Below are positions 25,638-34,694 of a stretch of DNA of 64,000 nt, one piece after another. The notes below the pieces were generated by a model. The model was given only the letters and a program-made list of their open reading frames with translations. It was not told the DNA's origin and made no database searches. Position numbers and translations under genes: made by a program. The first letter of the stretch is position 1. Each line of letters opens with the position of its first letter. The stretch lies in the NCBI RefSeq assembly GCF_900103735.1, contig NZ_FMXE01000005.1:62001-126000 (forward strand), read 5' to 3'. The stretch is from Algoriphagus alkaliphilus (GTDB lineage Bacteria > Bacteroidota > Bacteroidia > Cytophagales > Cyclobacteriaceae).

Positions 25638-26216
25638 GTGAAATTCTGGAAAACCTTTGATATTGAAGTAATTAAGTTCAAGGAAGGGAGACACGAAATT
25701 GACTTTGAAATTGGCGATTCATTTTTCCAAAACTTCGAAGACAATGAAATCGTCGAAAAAGGCAAGTTGACCATACGGGTCATCCTTGATAAAGGGGCAA
25801 ATGTAATTGAAGCCCATTTTCACATCAAAGGCAGCGTACAACTGACCTGCGATAGAAGTTTGGAAACCTTTGATCATCCTTTGGATTTTTCCCAAAAAAT
25901 GATCTACAAATATGGATCTGAAGAGCGGGAAATTGATGAAGATGTGTTCATGATTACACGGGATACACCAATCATCAATGTAGCCCAGCTAATTTATGAA
26001 TTCATATTGCTAGCCCTGCCACTCAAAAAAATTCATCCTGATCACAGAAATGAATTGGATGATGAAGAGTTGGAAGTAGAAGGTGGATATGTCTATATCG
26101 ATGAAGAGTTGGACAGTGATACCGAAAGTGAAAGTCCAAACGAAGAAGAAGAAATAAAACCTGTCGATCCACGATGGGAACAATTAATGAAGTTAAAAAA
26201 CAAAGAACAATCATAA
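25638..26216 (+). CDS. DUF177 (YceD) family protein
   Basis: This 192-aa acidic protein has the YceD fold: beta-rich N-terminal part, then the block HIKGSVQLTCDRSLETFDHPL, in which the family Cys-x-R motif keeps one cysteine. The tail is strongly acidic (EELDSDTESESPNEEEE) and ends at a basic patch. Start is GTG at 25638, which is unusual but is preceded at 7 nt by a Shine-Dalgarno-like GGGAGG, rare in this phylum. It is followed after 12 nt by rpmF, the classic yceD-rpmF pair. YceD is linked to 23S rRNA maturation in other bacteria (family knowledge). Confidence 0.88.
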   Translation: MKFWKTFDIEVIKFKEGRHEIDFEIGDSFFQNFEDNEIVEKGKLTIRVILDKGANVIEAHFHIKGSVQLTCDRSLETFDHPLDFSQKMIYKYGSEEREIDEDVFMITRDTPIINVAQLIYEFILLALPLKKIHPDHRNELDDEELEVEGGYVYIDEELDSDTESESPNEEEEIKPVDPRWEQLMKLKNKEQS

Positions 26217-26228
26217 ACCACGCATAAA

Positions 26229-26420
26229 ATGGCACATCCTAAACGTAAAATTTCGAAAACCAGAAGAGATAAGAGAAGAACTCACTATAAACTGGAAGCT
26301 CCGGGAATGGCAAAATGTCAAACTACAGGCGAAATGCACCTACCACACAGAGCTTTCTGGCTTGACGGAAAATTGTACTACAAAGGACAAGTAATCATCG
26401 AAAAAGAAATTAAAGCATAA
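26229..26420 (+). CDS. rpmF: 50S ribosomal protein L32
   Basis: This 63-aa basic protein begins [19 protein letters not shown], the standard L32 front. The zinc-type cysteines are reduced: one Cys in AKCQTTGE is followed by HLPHRA, so this is a form without a complete four-Cys ribbon. It is co-transcribed with the DUF177 gene and ends at an intrinsic terminator. Confidence 0.96.
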   Translation: MAHPKRKISKTRRDKRRTHYKLEAPGMAKCQTTGEMHLPHRAFWLDGKLYYKGQVIIEKEIKA

Positions 26421-26443
26421 TATCAACTTCACACGGTATTTTT

Positions 26444-26474
26444 AAAATCCATTCTCTCAAGGAATGGATTTTTT
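26444..26474 (+). terminator. intrinsic terminator of rpmF operon
   Basis: An 11-bp perfect stem AAAATCCATTC / GAATGGATTTT with a 7-nt loop is followed by T residues. Confidence 0.8.
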
Positions 26475-26535
26475 GTTGGCTAAAACTCAAACGACCTGAC
26501 TTGCAGCAATTTGAATACGGGATACTGTATTGGTT

Positions 26536-26566
26536 TTGGTGGACAGAGGGCATTATGCTATTTTTG
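26536..26566 (+). promoter_or_regulatory. Bacteroidota promoter of fabH
   Basis: TTG (26536-26538), a 20-nt spacer and TATTTTTG (26559-26566) match both consensus parts. The leader before the fabH ATG would be about 80 nt. Confidence 0.6.
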
Positions 26567-26649
26567 GCTTTTCTCAGGAATTACCTAAGAAAAAATCAAC
26601 CCAGTTTGGGGGCCTCACAAAGATAAAAAACTCTTTCAGACCTATAAGA

Positions 26650-27651
26650 ATGGAGAAAATCAGAGCCAAAATCACCGGTATACAAGGTTACGTACCGGAA
26701 TATCGATTGACAAACACAGAACTTGAAAAGCTGGTAGAGACCAACGACGAGTGGATCACTTCCCGGACAGGAATCAAGGAAAGGAGAATCTTAAAAGGTG
26801 AAAACCAAGGAACTTCTGTAATGGCAATTGAAGCTGTCAAAGGACTCTTGGAAAAAACCAACACAGATCCTTTGGAAATCGAAATGATCATTTGTGCCAC
26901 TGTGACTCCAGACCTTCCTTTCCCTGCTACTGCGAATATCATCGCCGATAAAGTTGGGGCTAAAAAAAGCTTCAGTTTTGACGTAGCAGCAGCGTGCTCC
27001 GGTTTTTTATATGCACTGCAGGTAGGTTCTCAATTTATTCAATCCGGTACTCATAAGAAAGTAATAATCGTAGGCGCGGATAAAATGTCCGCAATTGTTG
27101 ACTATCAAGATCGGACTACCTGCATTCTTTTTGGTGATGGAGCAGGCGCAGTATTGCTTGAAGCCACTACGGAAGAAGAAGGAATAATGGACGCCATCCT
27201 CAAGTCAGATGGGTCTGGGGAGCCTTACCTACATATGAAAGCCGGGGGAAGCCGTCGGCCTGCCACAGCTGAAACTCTTGCTGCCCGAGAGCACTTTGCT
27301 TACCAGGAAGGAGCTTCAGTTTTTAAGTTTGCTGTGACAAATATGGCAGATGTCAGTGCAGAAGTGATGGAAAGGAACGGATTAAAAGGTGAAGATGTCG
27401 CCTGGCTTGTCCCACATCAAGCCAATAAGCGAATTATCGATGCCACTGCAAACCGCATGGGTATTGGGCCGGATAAAGTCATGATGAATATAGAACGCTA
27501 TGGCAATACCACTGCGGCTACTATTCCTCTTTGTCTTTGGGAGTATGAAAGCCAACTCAAAAAAGGCGATAACCTTATTTTGGCTGCATTCGGTGGTGGT
27601 TTCACTTGGGGCTCTATTTATTTGAAGTGGGCATACGATCCTAAAAAATAA
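26650..27651 (+). CDS. fabH: beta-ketoacyl-ACP synthase III
   Basis: This 333-aa enzyme starts fatty-acid synthesis by condensing acetyl-CoA (or a branched acyl-CoA) with malonyl-ACP. The catalytic triad is visible: C116 in [13 protein letters not shown]256 in VPHQANKRI and N286 in ERYGNTTAA. The N-terminal block [15 protein letters not shown] is typical. The ATG at 26650 is used, since the longer upstream frame crosses the promoter. Genes efp and accB/accC follow, grouping fatty-acid initiation with translation. plsX, found between rpmF and fabH in many bacteria, is absent here. Confidence 0.95.
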   Translation: MEKIRAKITGIQGYVPEYRLTNTELEKLVETNDEWITSRTGIKERRILKGENQGTSVMAIEAVKGLLEKTNTDPLEIEMIICATVTPDLPFPATANIIADKVGAKKSFSFDVAAACSGFLYALQVGSQFIQSGTHKKVIIVGADKMSAIVDYQDRTTCILFGDGAGAVLLEATTEEEGIMDAILKSDGSGEPYLHMKAGGSRRPATAETLAAREHFAYQEGASVFKFAVTNMADVSAEVMERNGLKGEDVAWLVPHQANKRIIDATANRMGIGPDKVMMNIERYGNTTAATIPLCLWEYESQLKKGDNLILAAFGGGFTWGSIYLKWAYDPKK

Positions 27652-27673
27652 ACTCAATATTCATAAACATATT

Positions 27674-28237
27674 ATGGCAAGTACTGCAGATTTTAAGAAT
27701 GGCCTTTGTCTGGTAATGAACAATGATATTTATTCAATTGTCGAATTTCAACATGTCAAACCGGGGAAAGGTGCGGCTTTCGTTCGAACCAAATTAAAAA
27801 GTCTGAGATCTGGTAAGACTTTGGAAAAGACATTCAATGCAGGTGAAAAAGTAACAACCGCACGCGTAGAAAAAAGGCCTTTCCAATTTCTATATGCAGA
27901 TGACATGGGGTATAACTTCATGAATACCGAAACCTTCGAACAAATCAGTCTGGAAGAGCGACTGATCGAAAGACCAAAACTCTTGAAAGACGGTCAAAAC
28001 GTCGACATCCTTATCCATGATGAAACAGAAACTCCCCTATCAGTGGAATTACCGCCATTTGTGGAGTTGATGATCACTTATACCGAGCCGGGTATCAAAG
28101 GAGATACGGCCACCAACGCTCAAAAACCTGCAACTTTGGAAACCGGTGCAACCGTTATGGTTCCCTTGTTCGTGGAGCAGGACATTATGATTCGGGTGGA
28201 CACCAGAGACGGATCTTACTCGGAAAGAGTAAAATAA
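27674..28237 (+). CDS. efp: translation elongation factor P
   Basis: This 187-aa protein is of full length with three OB/KOW domains. The tip loop of domain I reads KPGKGAAFVRTK, so the tip is a lysine (K32). A Lys tip could be beta-lysylated in bacteria that carry EpmA/EpmB, or act unmodified; the modifying genes are not in the window. The C-terminal signature TLETGATVMVPLFVEQDIMIRVDTRDGSY is intact. It starts 22 nt after fabH on the same strand, so it is likely co-transcribed. Confidence 0.96.
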   Translation: MASTADFKNGLCLVMNNDIYSIVEFQHVKPGKGAAFVRTKLKSLRSGKTLEKTFNAGEKVTTARVEKRPFQFLYADDMGYNFMNTETFEQISLEERLIERPKLLKDGQNVDILIHDETETPLSVELPPFVELMITYTEPGIKGDTATNAQKPATLETGATVMVPLFVEQDIMIRVDTRDGSYSERVK

Positions 28238-28245
28238 ATTATAAA

Positions 28246-28284
28246 AGGCTGTGTGATTTCTTTAAATTACGCGGCTTTATTGTT
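28246..28284 (+). terminator. possible weak terminator after efp
   Basis: An imperfect stem (AGGCTGTGTGATTT with AAATTACGCGGCTT, several G-U pairs) has a 4-nt CTTT loop and a T-rich tail. The wobble pairs make it uncertain. Confidence 0.4.
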
Positions 28285-28333
28285 TTTAAACCCAACAGAA
28301 GTGGCAATGCACATTTCAACTAACTGAAACCCT

Positions 28334-28798
28334 ATGAAAGCTAAAGAGATCCAGGAATTGATCGACTACATTTCCAATTCCGGCCTTGCAGAGGTCAAAA
28401 TCAAAACCGAGGAATTTGAACTTTCCATTAAAAAATATGCAGAGTCAGCGCAAATCATCCACGCTCCGGCAGCACCTCAAGCACCAGCTCCAGTTCCTGT
28501 AGCTTCCCCTACTCCAGTCGCGCCTGCTCCCATTCCGATAGCCACACCTTCCAACCTGATCGAAATCAAATCTCCAATGATCGGGACATTCTATCTAACC
28601 CCAAATCCAGATTCCGCACCCTTTGCGACAGAAGGTGCGTCAATTAAAGCTGGAGAAACAGTTTGTATCATCGAAGCCATGAAGCTTTTCAATGAAATTG
28701 AATCTGAGATTTCAGGCAAAATCGTGAAAATTCTGGTCGCCAACGCTACACCGGTAGAATACGACCAGCCATTGTTCCTAGTTGATCCGGCTGGTTGA
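28334..28798 (+). CDS. accB: acetyl-CoA carboxylase biotin carboxyl carrier protein
   Basis: This 154-aa protein has an N-terminal AccB region ([17 protein letters not shown]), a flexible Ala/Pro linker (about 45-70), and a biotinyl domain. The biotinylation lysine is K117 in [10 protein letters not shown]. The thumb-like [13 protein letters not shown] segment is present. BCCP carries CO2 on biotin between the AccC and AccA/D active sites. It lies directly before accC (25-nt gap), forming the usual accBC pair. Confidence 0.95.
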   Translation: MKAKEIQELIDYISNSGLAEVKIKTEEFELSIKKYAESAQIIHAPAAPQAPAPVPVASPTPVAPAPIPIATPSNLIEIKSPMIGTFYLTPNPDSAPFATEGASIKAGETVCIIEAMKLFNEIESEISGKIVKILVANATPVEYDQPLFLVDPAG

Positions 28799-28823
28799 TT
28801 TTTTCACATAACCATACAAGACC

Positions 28824-30173
28824 GTGTTTAAAAAGATATTAATAGCAAATCGTGGAGAAATTGCTCTCCGAATCATCCGAACCTGCAAGGAGATGGGGAT
28901 CAAAACGGTGGCAGTGTATTCAACAGCAGACAAAGACAGCTTGCATGTTCGATTTGCAGACGAGGCTGTCTGCATTGGACCAGCGCCAAGTCGCGACTCC
29001 TACCTCAACATCCCACGAATCATAGCCGCAGCAGAGATTACCAATGCGGATGCGATTCATCCTGGCTACGGATTCCTATCAGAAAACGCCGAGTTTTCGA
29101 GGATTTGTGAGGAATATGGCATCAAATTCATCGGAGCTTCTCCGGATATGATTGCCAAAATGGGTGACAAGGCTACAGCCAAAGCAACCATGAAAGCTGC
29201 GGGGGTCCCAACTATTCCAGGCTCTGAAGGACTGATAGATTCTATCGAACAAGGCCTGAAACTCGCCAATGAAATGGGCTATCCGATTATTCTTAAAGCA
29301 ACTGCCGGAGGCGGTGGCCGCGGAATGCGAATCGTCAGAGAAGATAAAGACTTCAAAAAAGCCTGGGATGATGCCAAAATGGAATCAGGTGCTGCATTTG
29401 GCAATGATGGACTTTATTTGGAAAAATATGTAGAAGAACCTCGCCATATCGAGATTCAAATCATCGGAGATAAAACCGGTAAAGCTTGCCACCTATCAGA
29501 GCGCGATTGCTCTATCCAGCGGAGGCACCAAAAACTGGTGGAAGAAACCCCCTCTCCGTTTATCACGGACGAACTTCGAGAAGCTATGGGTAAAGCTGCC
29601 ATCAAAGGTGCAGAGGCAATCGGATACGAGGGTGCTGGAACTATTGAATTTCTTGTGGATAAAGACCGTAATTTCTATTTTATGGAAATGAACACCCGAA
29701 TCCAGGTAGAGCATCCAATTACAGAAGAGGTGACAGATTTTGATTTGATCAAAGAGCAAATCAAAGTGGCCGCAGGAGAGACAATCTCGGGCAGAAACTA
29801 CTACCCTAAACTGTTTGCGATGGAGTGTAGAATCAATGCCGAGGATGTCGCCCACAATTTCAGACCTAGCCCGGGGAAAATTCTGAACCTTCATATTCCC
29901 GGTGGACGTGGTGTCAGGGTGGATTCACATGTGTACGCAGGCTATGTCATCCCTCCAAACTATGACTCAATGATTGCAAAGCTTATTGTGAGTGGCCAAT
30001 CCAGAGAAGAAGTAATTGTACGGATGAAGCGGGCTTTGGAAGAATTCGTAATCGACGGTATCAAAACTACCATTCCTTTTCACATTGCCTTGCTGGAAGA
30101 TGAGGAATTCAAAGCTGGGAACTTCACGACGAAGTTTCTGGAAACCTTTGATTTCTCATTGGTTAGATACTAG
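28824..30173 (+). CDS. accC: acetyl-CoA carboxylase biotin carboxylase subunit
   Basis: This 449-aa ATP-grasp enzyme carboxylates the biotin of AccB using ATP and bicarbonate. It starts with a GTG codon at [17 protein letters not shown], which aligns exactly to the family N-terminus. The glycine-rich lid [23 protein letters not shown], and the catalytic [19 protein letters not shown] block are present, and CRINAED marks the C-terminal domain. It is immediately downstream of accB and is followed by a terminator. accA and accD are not in the window. Confidence 0.96.
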   Translation: MFKKILIANRGEIALRIIRTCKEMGIKTVAVYSTADKDSLHVRFADEAVCIGPAPSRDSYLNIPRIIAAAEITNADAIHPGYGFLSENAEFSRICEEYGIKFIGASPDMIAKMGDKATAKATMKAAGVPTIPGSEGLIDSIEQGLKLANEMGYPIILKATAGGGGRGMRIVREDKDFKKAWDDAKMESGAAFGNDGLYLEKYVEEPRHIEIQIIGDKTGKACHLSERDCSIQRRHQKLVEETPSPFITDELREAMGKAAIKGAEAIGYEGAGTIEFLVDKDRNFYFMEMNTRIQVEHPITEEVTDFDLIKEQIKVAAGETISGRNYYPKLFAMECRINAEDVAHNFRPSPGKILNLHIPGGRGVRVDSHVYAGYVIPPNYDSMIAKLIVSGQSREEVIVRMKRALEEFVIDGIKTTIPFHIALLEDEEFKAGNFTTKFLETFDFSLVRY

Positions 30174-30193
30174 GAGTAAAAAGATAAAATTTC

Positions 30194-30229
30194 AAAAGCC
30201 ACTCGTAAGGGTGGCTTTTTTATTTTTTT
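30194..30229 (+). terminator. intrinsic terminator of accBC
   Basis: A 9-bp stem AAAAGCCAC / GTGGCTTTT is followed by a long T-rich run, 20 nt after the accC stop. Confidence 0.8.
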
Positions 30230-30666
30230 CACCACCCAAACCCTCCGCCCGTAGACCAAGCAATTACCACAATCACCACAAAAATTCCCAAAGCGGAAAT
30301 AATTACTACAGGAATTGTCGCGGCTGCACTCACTCTTATAACCTTTAAATGCTCAATTTCACTCACTGGTAATTGGAAAGCATGAGGGGGATCTATTTTT
30401 TTTGAGTCTTCTTTCCAAAGTGTCACCATCAGCATTTCTCCTTGCACGAGTTTAAAATAGGCGTGGTAAAGTTTGTTGTTTTTTGACTTGATGATTATTC
30501 GATCCCCTTCAATAAGCTTTTCAAGAGAAGTTATGTCAAAGACTTCAGTTATTTGAGCCATTGGTATACTTGGCTTCAAATTTTCAACATTTCTATAGGT
30601 TTTACATGAAGGAAAAAGAATAAGAAGAAATAATCCTGCAAGGAGAGACTATATCAGGTTTTTCAT
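30229..30666 (-). pseudogene. lipoprotein gene with in-frame amber codon in its signal peptide
   Basis: Reading the minus strand from the ATG at 30666 gives MKNLI, then TAG, then SLLAGLFLLILFPSC, a perfect lipoprotein signal with lipobox FPSC. The frame then stays open for a beta-rich domain (DITSLEKLIEGDRIIIKSKN), a C-terminal membrane span and a GGGFGW tail. No ATG, GTG or TTG lies between the amber codon and the lipobox cysteine. An inner start (TTG 30579 or ATG 30561) would make a cytoplasmic-start protein without its lipid anchor. This looks like a recent nonsense lesion or a sequence error. Function unknown. Confidence 0.65.
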
Positions 30667-30919
30667 ACCAATTTGTTTGATGAAAATTAAGGAAAAGACA
30701 TCAAGTAGATTTCAATCATAACACCTATAATTTTCGCATATCCCATTAATTATAAAATATTATTTTGCAATTATTGCCTATTTAGAAATTTATTCAAACT
30801 TGAAACAACTCGGACATAACAGGAAATTATTTTTTATTACCACATTTTTTTATCAAAAAGTAAGCACCCCTTTTTTAAAATTTTTCCATAACTTATCAAT
30901 CCCAATAATTCCTTCCCAA

Positions 30920-33229
30920 ATGACTCATTTCAAATTCTCGAGCACTATAGGAATACTGTTTCTGGCATATCTTTCTTGGAATTGCACTGAGAAAAATGAT
31001 GATGCCATCGATCTGGAAGGTTCCGATCAAATCAGCTACAACTTTCACATCCGCCCTATACTGTCTGACAAATGCTTCGCATGTCATGGGCCAGATGCGA
31101 ATAAGCGGGAGGCAGACTTACGGTTGGACACCGAAGTTGGTGCTTTTACCGCACTTAAAGAAAGTCCGGGAAAGTTTGCCCTTGTAGCAGGAAATCTGGA
31201 AAAGTCCGAAGTCTACCACCGGATCAGCTCCACTGATCCCGGAGAAATGATGCCTCCTCCGGAATCCAATCTTTCGCTGAATGAAGAGGAAATTGAATTG
31301 ATCAAGCGCTGGATCGAGCAAGGTGCCAAATACGAACCACACTGGGCTTTTTTGAAGGTAAAGAAGCCGGCAGTTCCTAAAGTCGACTGGGGAACCAACG
31401 AAATCGATGCATTTGCGTACCGGAAAATGCGTTCCAAAAAGCTAAAGCCCAATCCCGAAGCCAAACCTCAGGAACTCATTAAACGGACCAGTTTAGATCT
31501 GACAGGACTACCGCCTAAGCCGGAGTTATTGGACAAATACGCAGATTTCTCAGGTGTAAACACCTATGAAAAATTACTGGATGAATTGCTTGCACGGCCC
31601 GCCTTCGGGGAAAAACTGGCCGTCCTTTGGCTGGATATTTCCCGCTATGCAGACAGCTACGGCTATCAGGATGATGAAGTCAGATCCCAATGGCCCTACC
31701 GCGATTGGGTTATTCATGCTTTTAACCAGAACCTTCCCTACGATCAATTCCTGACATGGCAACTTGCAGGTGACCTGCTTCCCAACGCCAATAAGGAACA
31801 GATTTTAGCCACAGCTTTCAACCGAAATCACAAGTACACCGAAGAGGGCGGTATCATCGAGGAAGAATACCGAATCGAGTATGTGCTGGACAAAACCAAC
31901 ACCTTCAGCAAAAGTATTCTCGGCATCACAATGGAGTGTGCTCAATGTCATGACCACAAGTATGATCCGTTTTCCCAAAAGGAATATTACGAGCTTTTTG
32001 CCTTTTTCAACAACTCCAAAGAAAAAGGATTTGAAGGCGACATCAGCCGAACCAAACCTGCAAAAACGCCCATCCTTTGGATCGAACGAGACGATCTGGA
32101 TGGAATCATGAACTTCATCAACCACCCGGATACCACCAAACTCATGGTATCAGTGATGGGTGAAAACGAGGAAAAACGTACGACTTATATTCTTGATCGG
32201 GGAGTTTATGACGCCCCAACCATCCCGGTGGATGCCTCCACTCCGGCTTCCATTTTTGAATTTTCCGAAAATCTGGAAAAAAATAGGCTTGGCTTGGCCA
32301 AATGGACCACCAATCGCGAAAACCCACTGACCAGCCGGGTCTTTGTCAATCTGATCTGGCAGGAAATCTTCGGGAAAGGAATTGTCAAGTCTGCCGGAGA
32401 CTTCGGCATGCAGGGCGATCTGCCTACCCATCCCGAACTGCTGGATTGGCTGGCAGCTGACTTTATGGAAAACGGCTGGGATATCAAGCGTCTGATTAAG
32501 CAGATCCTACTTTCGGCTACTTACCGACAGTCTGCAGTGATCACTAAGGATCACCTGAGCATCGATCCCGACAATCTCTATCTGGCTAGGGCACCCCGGT
32601 TGCGACTACCGGCAGAACATATCCAAGACTTGGTTTTGGCGAGTAGCGGACTCCTTCACGGAGAAATCGGAGGACCAAGTGTCAAACCCTATCAGCCTTC
32701 CGGACTTTGGGAGGCGGCCACCTCCGGACGAGGTACGCTTGCGACCTACATACAGGATACCGGCAACAAGCTTTACCGAAGGGGAATCTACAATTTCATT
32801 AAACTGACCGTACCTCCTCCCAAAGCAATCATCTTCGATTCAAGTAACCGGGATCGTTGCGAAATCGGCCGAAACCGGACCAATACCCCACTTCAGGCCT
32901 TGGTGATGATGAACGATCCGATGGTATTGGAAGCAGCCCGGGTCTTGGCAACAAAGCTTTCGGAAGGCATTTCAGATGAAGAAAAGGCGATTGAAGAAGC
33001 TTTCAAGCGGATAGTCTGCCGGGAAATGAAGTCCAAAGAAAAAGAGCTGCTCTTAGACTACTACCTAACTCAATTGAAGGACTTTCGGGAGAATCCCGAA
33101 AACGCAAAAAAGGCATTGGATATAGGTGAATATCCTATGAATGAAAAAGCGATCACACCCGAAAATGCCGCTTTGATGCAGGTGATTGTGAGTTTGTATA
33201 ATTTGGAAGAAACGATAACCAAAAGTTGA
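30920..33229 (+). CDS. PSD1-type cytochrome c lipoprotein with DUF1549 and DUF1553
   Basis: This 769-aa protein starts at the ATG at 30920 (an upstream in-frame start adds a poor leader). A lipobox YLSWNC follows the signal peptide. The cytochrome-c-like PSCyt1/PSD1 part has the heme motif C52-FAC-H56 with FACHGPD and a distal MMPPPESNLS segment. DUF1549 (about 190-395) has a second CxxCH, C340-AQ-C343-H344, then KYDPF. DUF1553 (about 480-740) has RVFVNLIWQEIFGKGIV and LLSATYRQSA. It pairs with a DUF1501 gene 1 nt downstream. Such pairs are abundant in Planctomycetes and some Bacteroidota, with no settled reaction; the cytochrome parts suggest a periplasmic redox enzyme. Confidence 0.9.
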   Translation: MTHFKFSSTIGILFLAYLSWNCTEKNDDAIDLEGSDQISYNFHIRPILSDKCFACHGPDANKREADLRLDTEVGAFTALKESPGKFALVAGNLEKSEVYHRISSTDPGEMMPPPESNLSLNEEEIELIKRWIEQGAKYEPHWAFLKVKKPAVPKVDWGTNEIDAFAYRKMRSKKLKPNPEAKPQELIKRTSLDLTGLPPKPELLDKYADFSGVNTYEKLLDELLARPAFGEKLAVLWLDISRYADSYGYQDDEVRSQWPYRDWVIHAFNQNLPYDQFLTWQLAGDLLPNANKEQILATAFNRNHKYTEEGGIIEEEYRIEYVLDKTNTFSKSILGITMECAQCHDHKYDPFSQKEYYELFAFFNNSKEKGFEGDISRTKPAKTPILWIERDDLDGIMNFINHPDTTKLMVSVMGENEEKRTTYILDRGVYDAPTIPVDASTPASIFEFSENLEKNRLGLAKWTTNRENPLTSRVFVNLIWQEIFGKGIVKSAGDFGMQGDLPTHPELLDWLAADFMENGWDIKRLIKQILLSATYRQSAVITKDHLSIDPDNLYLARAPRLRLPAEHIQDLVLASSGLLHGEIGGPSVKPYQPSGLWEAATSGRGTLATYIQDTGNKLYRRGIYNFIKLTVPPPKAIIFDSSNRDRCEIGRNRTNTPLQALVMMNDPMVLEAARVLATKLSEGISDEEKAIEEAFKRIVCREMKSKEKELLLDYYLTQLKDFRENPENAKKALDIGEYPMNEKAITPENAALMQVIVSLYNLEETITKS

Positions 33230-33230
33230 G

Positions 33231-34685
33231 ATGGAAAAGGAAATATTAGAACAGGGACTCAACCACAACAGACGAAAATTTCTATCGCGGCTAAGTTTGG
33301 GAATCGGAAGTGTTGCTTTGGGTTCGCTGTTGATTCCGGATTTATTCACCGGAAAGCAGGAAGCAGAGGACGGCTTGATGCGCGCCCTTCCTCATTTTGC
33401 ACCAAAGGCCAAGCGGATCATTTATCTTTTCCAAAATGGTGCTCCTTCTCAACTGGAAACTTTTGATTACAAACCGCTTTTGACCAAAAACTTTGGACAG
33501 GAACTCCCCGAGTCCATACGGATGGGTCAACGCTTGACCGGCATGACTGCAGGACAGAGTTCTTTTCCCCTGGTAGGTTCTTACTTCGGGTTTAATCAAT
33601 ATGGCGAAAGTCGGGCTTGGATTTCTTCCCTTTTTCCACACATCTCGAGTGTGGTGGATGATCTGTTGATTGTCAAATCCATGCATACCGAAGCCATCAA
33701 TCACGATCCTGCACTGACTTTTTTCCAAACCGGCGCTCAAGTTGGAAACCGTCCCAGTATGGGGTCTTGGCTGAGCTATGGCTTGGGAAGTGAAAATGCA
33801 AACCTTCCGGCTTTCTGCGTGCTGTTGAGTCGTGGCAAAGGCAATGGGCAAGGCGTTTATTCCAAGCTTTGGTCCAATGGCTTTTTGGACGCGACCCATC
33901 AGGGAGTCCAGTTTTCCAATTCCGAAGATCCGGTGCTTTATCTCAAAGATCCGGATGGTATGAGTCGGGATCAGCGCCGAAAAATGATCGATCAGATCGC
34001 CGCGCTCAATGAGATGAACTATCAGGAATTCAACGATCCGCAGATCACCGCTAAAGTGCAGCAGTACGAAATGGCGTATCGCATGCAAACAGCAGTGCCA
34101 GAGATCACAGATACCTCCAAAGAGCCGGACAGCGTGATCAAACTCTATGGCCCGGATTGCTTGGTTCCCGGCACTTACGCTGCCAATTGCCTTTTGGCAA
34201 GGAAACTCTCAGAGAATGGAGTCCGCTTCGTCCAACTCTATCATCAGGGCTGGGATGCCCATGACAACCTGCCCAATCAGATGATTGGGCAGGCTAAAGA
34301 TGTGGACCAAGCCACAGCAGGATTGATTACCGACCTGAAACAACGCGGATTGTTGGACGAAACCCTGATCATCTGGGGTGGAGAATTTGGCCGAACCAAT
34401 TATTGCCAAGGCAAGATCCAACCCGAAAACTACGGCCGGGATCACCATCCGAGGGCATTTTCCATCTTCATGGCAGGCGGTGGAGTAAAGTCCGGAATGG
34501 TCTATGGAGAGACAGACGACTTCGGCTACAACATCACCGAAAATCCGGTACATGTCCATGATTTTCAAGCAACAGTAATGCATCTGATGGGAATAGACCA
34601 TGAAAAACTTACCTATAAACATCTTGGCAGACGCTACCGGCTCACCGATGTACACGGAAAAGTTGTAAAAGACCTGATCGCTTAA
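33231..34685 (+). CDS. DUF1501 protein with Tat-type signal
   Basis: This 484-aa protein has a twin-Arg motif R14-R15-KFL followed by a hydrophobic stretch (about 22-36), fitting Tat export of a folded, probably cofactor-bearing protein. DUF1501 is an alkaline-phosphatase/sulfatase-like fold: GAPSQLETFDYKP, SMHTEAINHDPALTFFQTG, WDAHDNLP and IIWGGEFGRTNY with DHHPRAFS carry the family's likely metal residues (Asp/His). It starts 1 nt after the PSD1 cytochrome gene stop, so the two are translationally coupled and probably act on the same substrate. No sulfatase-type catalytic Cys is evident. Confidence 0.9.
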   Translation: MEKEILEQGLNHNRRKFLSRLSLGIGSVALGSLLIPDLFTGKQEAEDGLMRALPHFAPKAKRIIYLFQNGAPSQLETFDYKPLLTKNFGQELPESIRMGQRLTGMTAGQSSFPLVGSYFGFNQYGESRAWISSLFPHISSVVDDLLIVKSMHTEAINHDPALTFFQTGAQVGNRPSMGSWLSYGLGSENANLPAFCVLLSRGKGNGQGVYSKLWSNGFLDATHQGVQFSNSEDPVLYLKDPDGMSRDQRRKMIDQIAALNEMNYQEFNDPQITAKVQQYEMAYRMQTAVPEITDTSKEPDSVIKLYGPDCLVPGTYAANCLLARKLSENGVRFVQLYHQGWDAHDNLPNQMIGQAKDVDQATAGLITDLKQRGLLDETLIIWGGEFGRTNYCQGKIQPENYGRDHHPRAFSIFMAGGGVKSGMVYGETDDFGYNITENPVHVHDFQATVMHLMGIDHEKLTYKHLGRRYRLTDVHGKVVKDLIA

Positions 34686-34694
34686 TTCCCATTT

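Noticed and set aside
26421-26649. A plsX gene between rpmF and fabH
   Set aside because: The 229-nt gap holds only a terminator and a promoter; there is no open frame of suitable length.
30800-30919. Longer N-terminus of the PSD1 protein
   Set aside because: The leader from the upstream in-frame start is not a signal peptide, while the ATG at 30920 gives a clean lipoprotein signal and lipobox.
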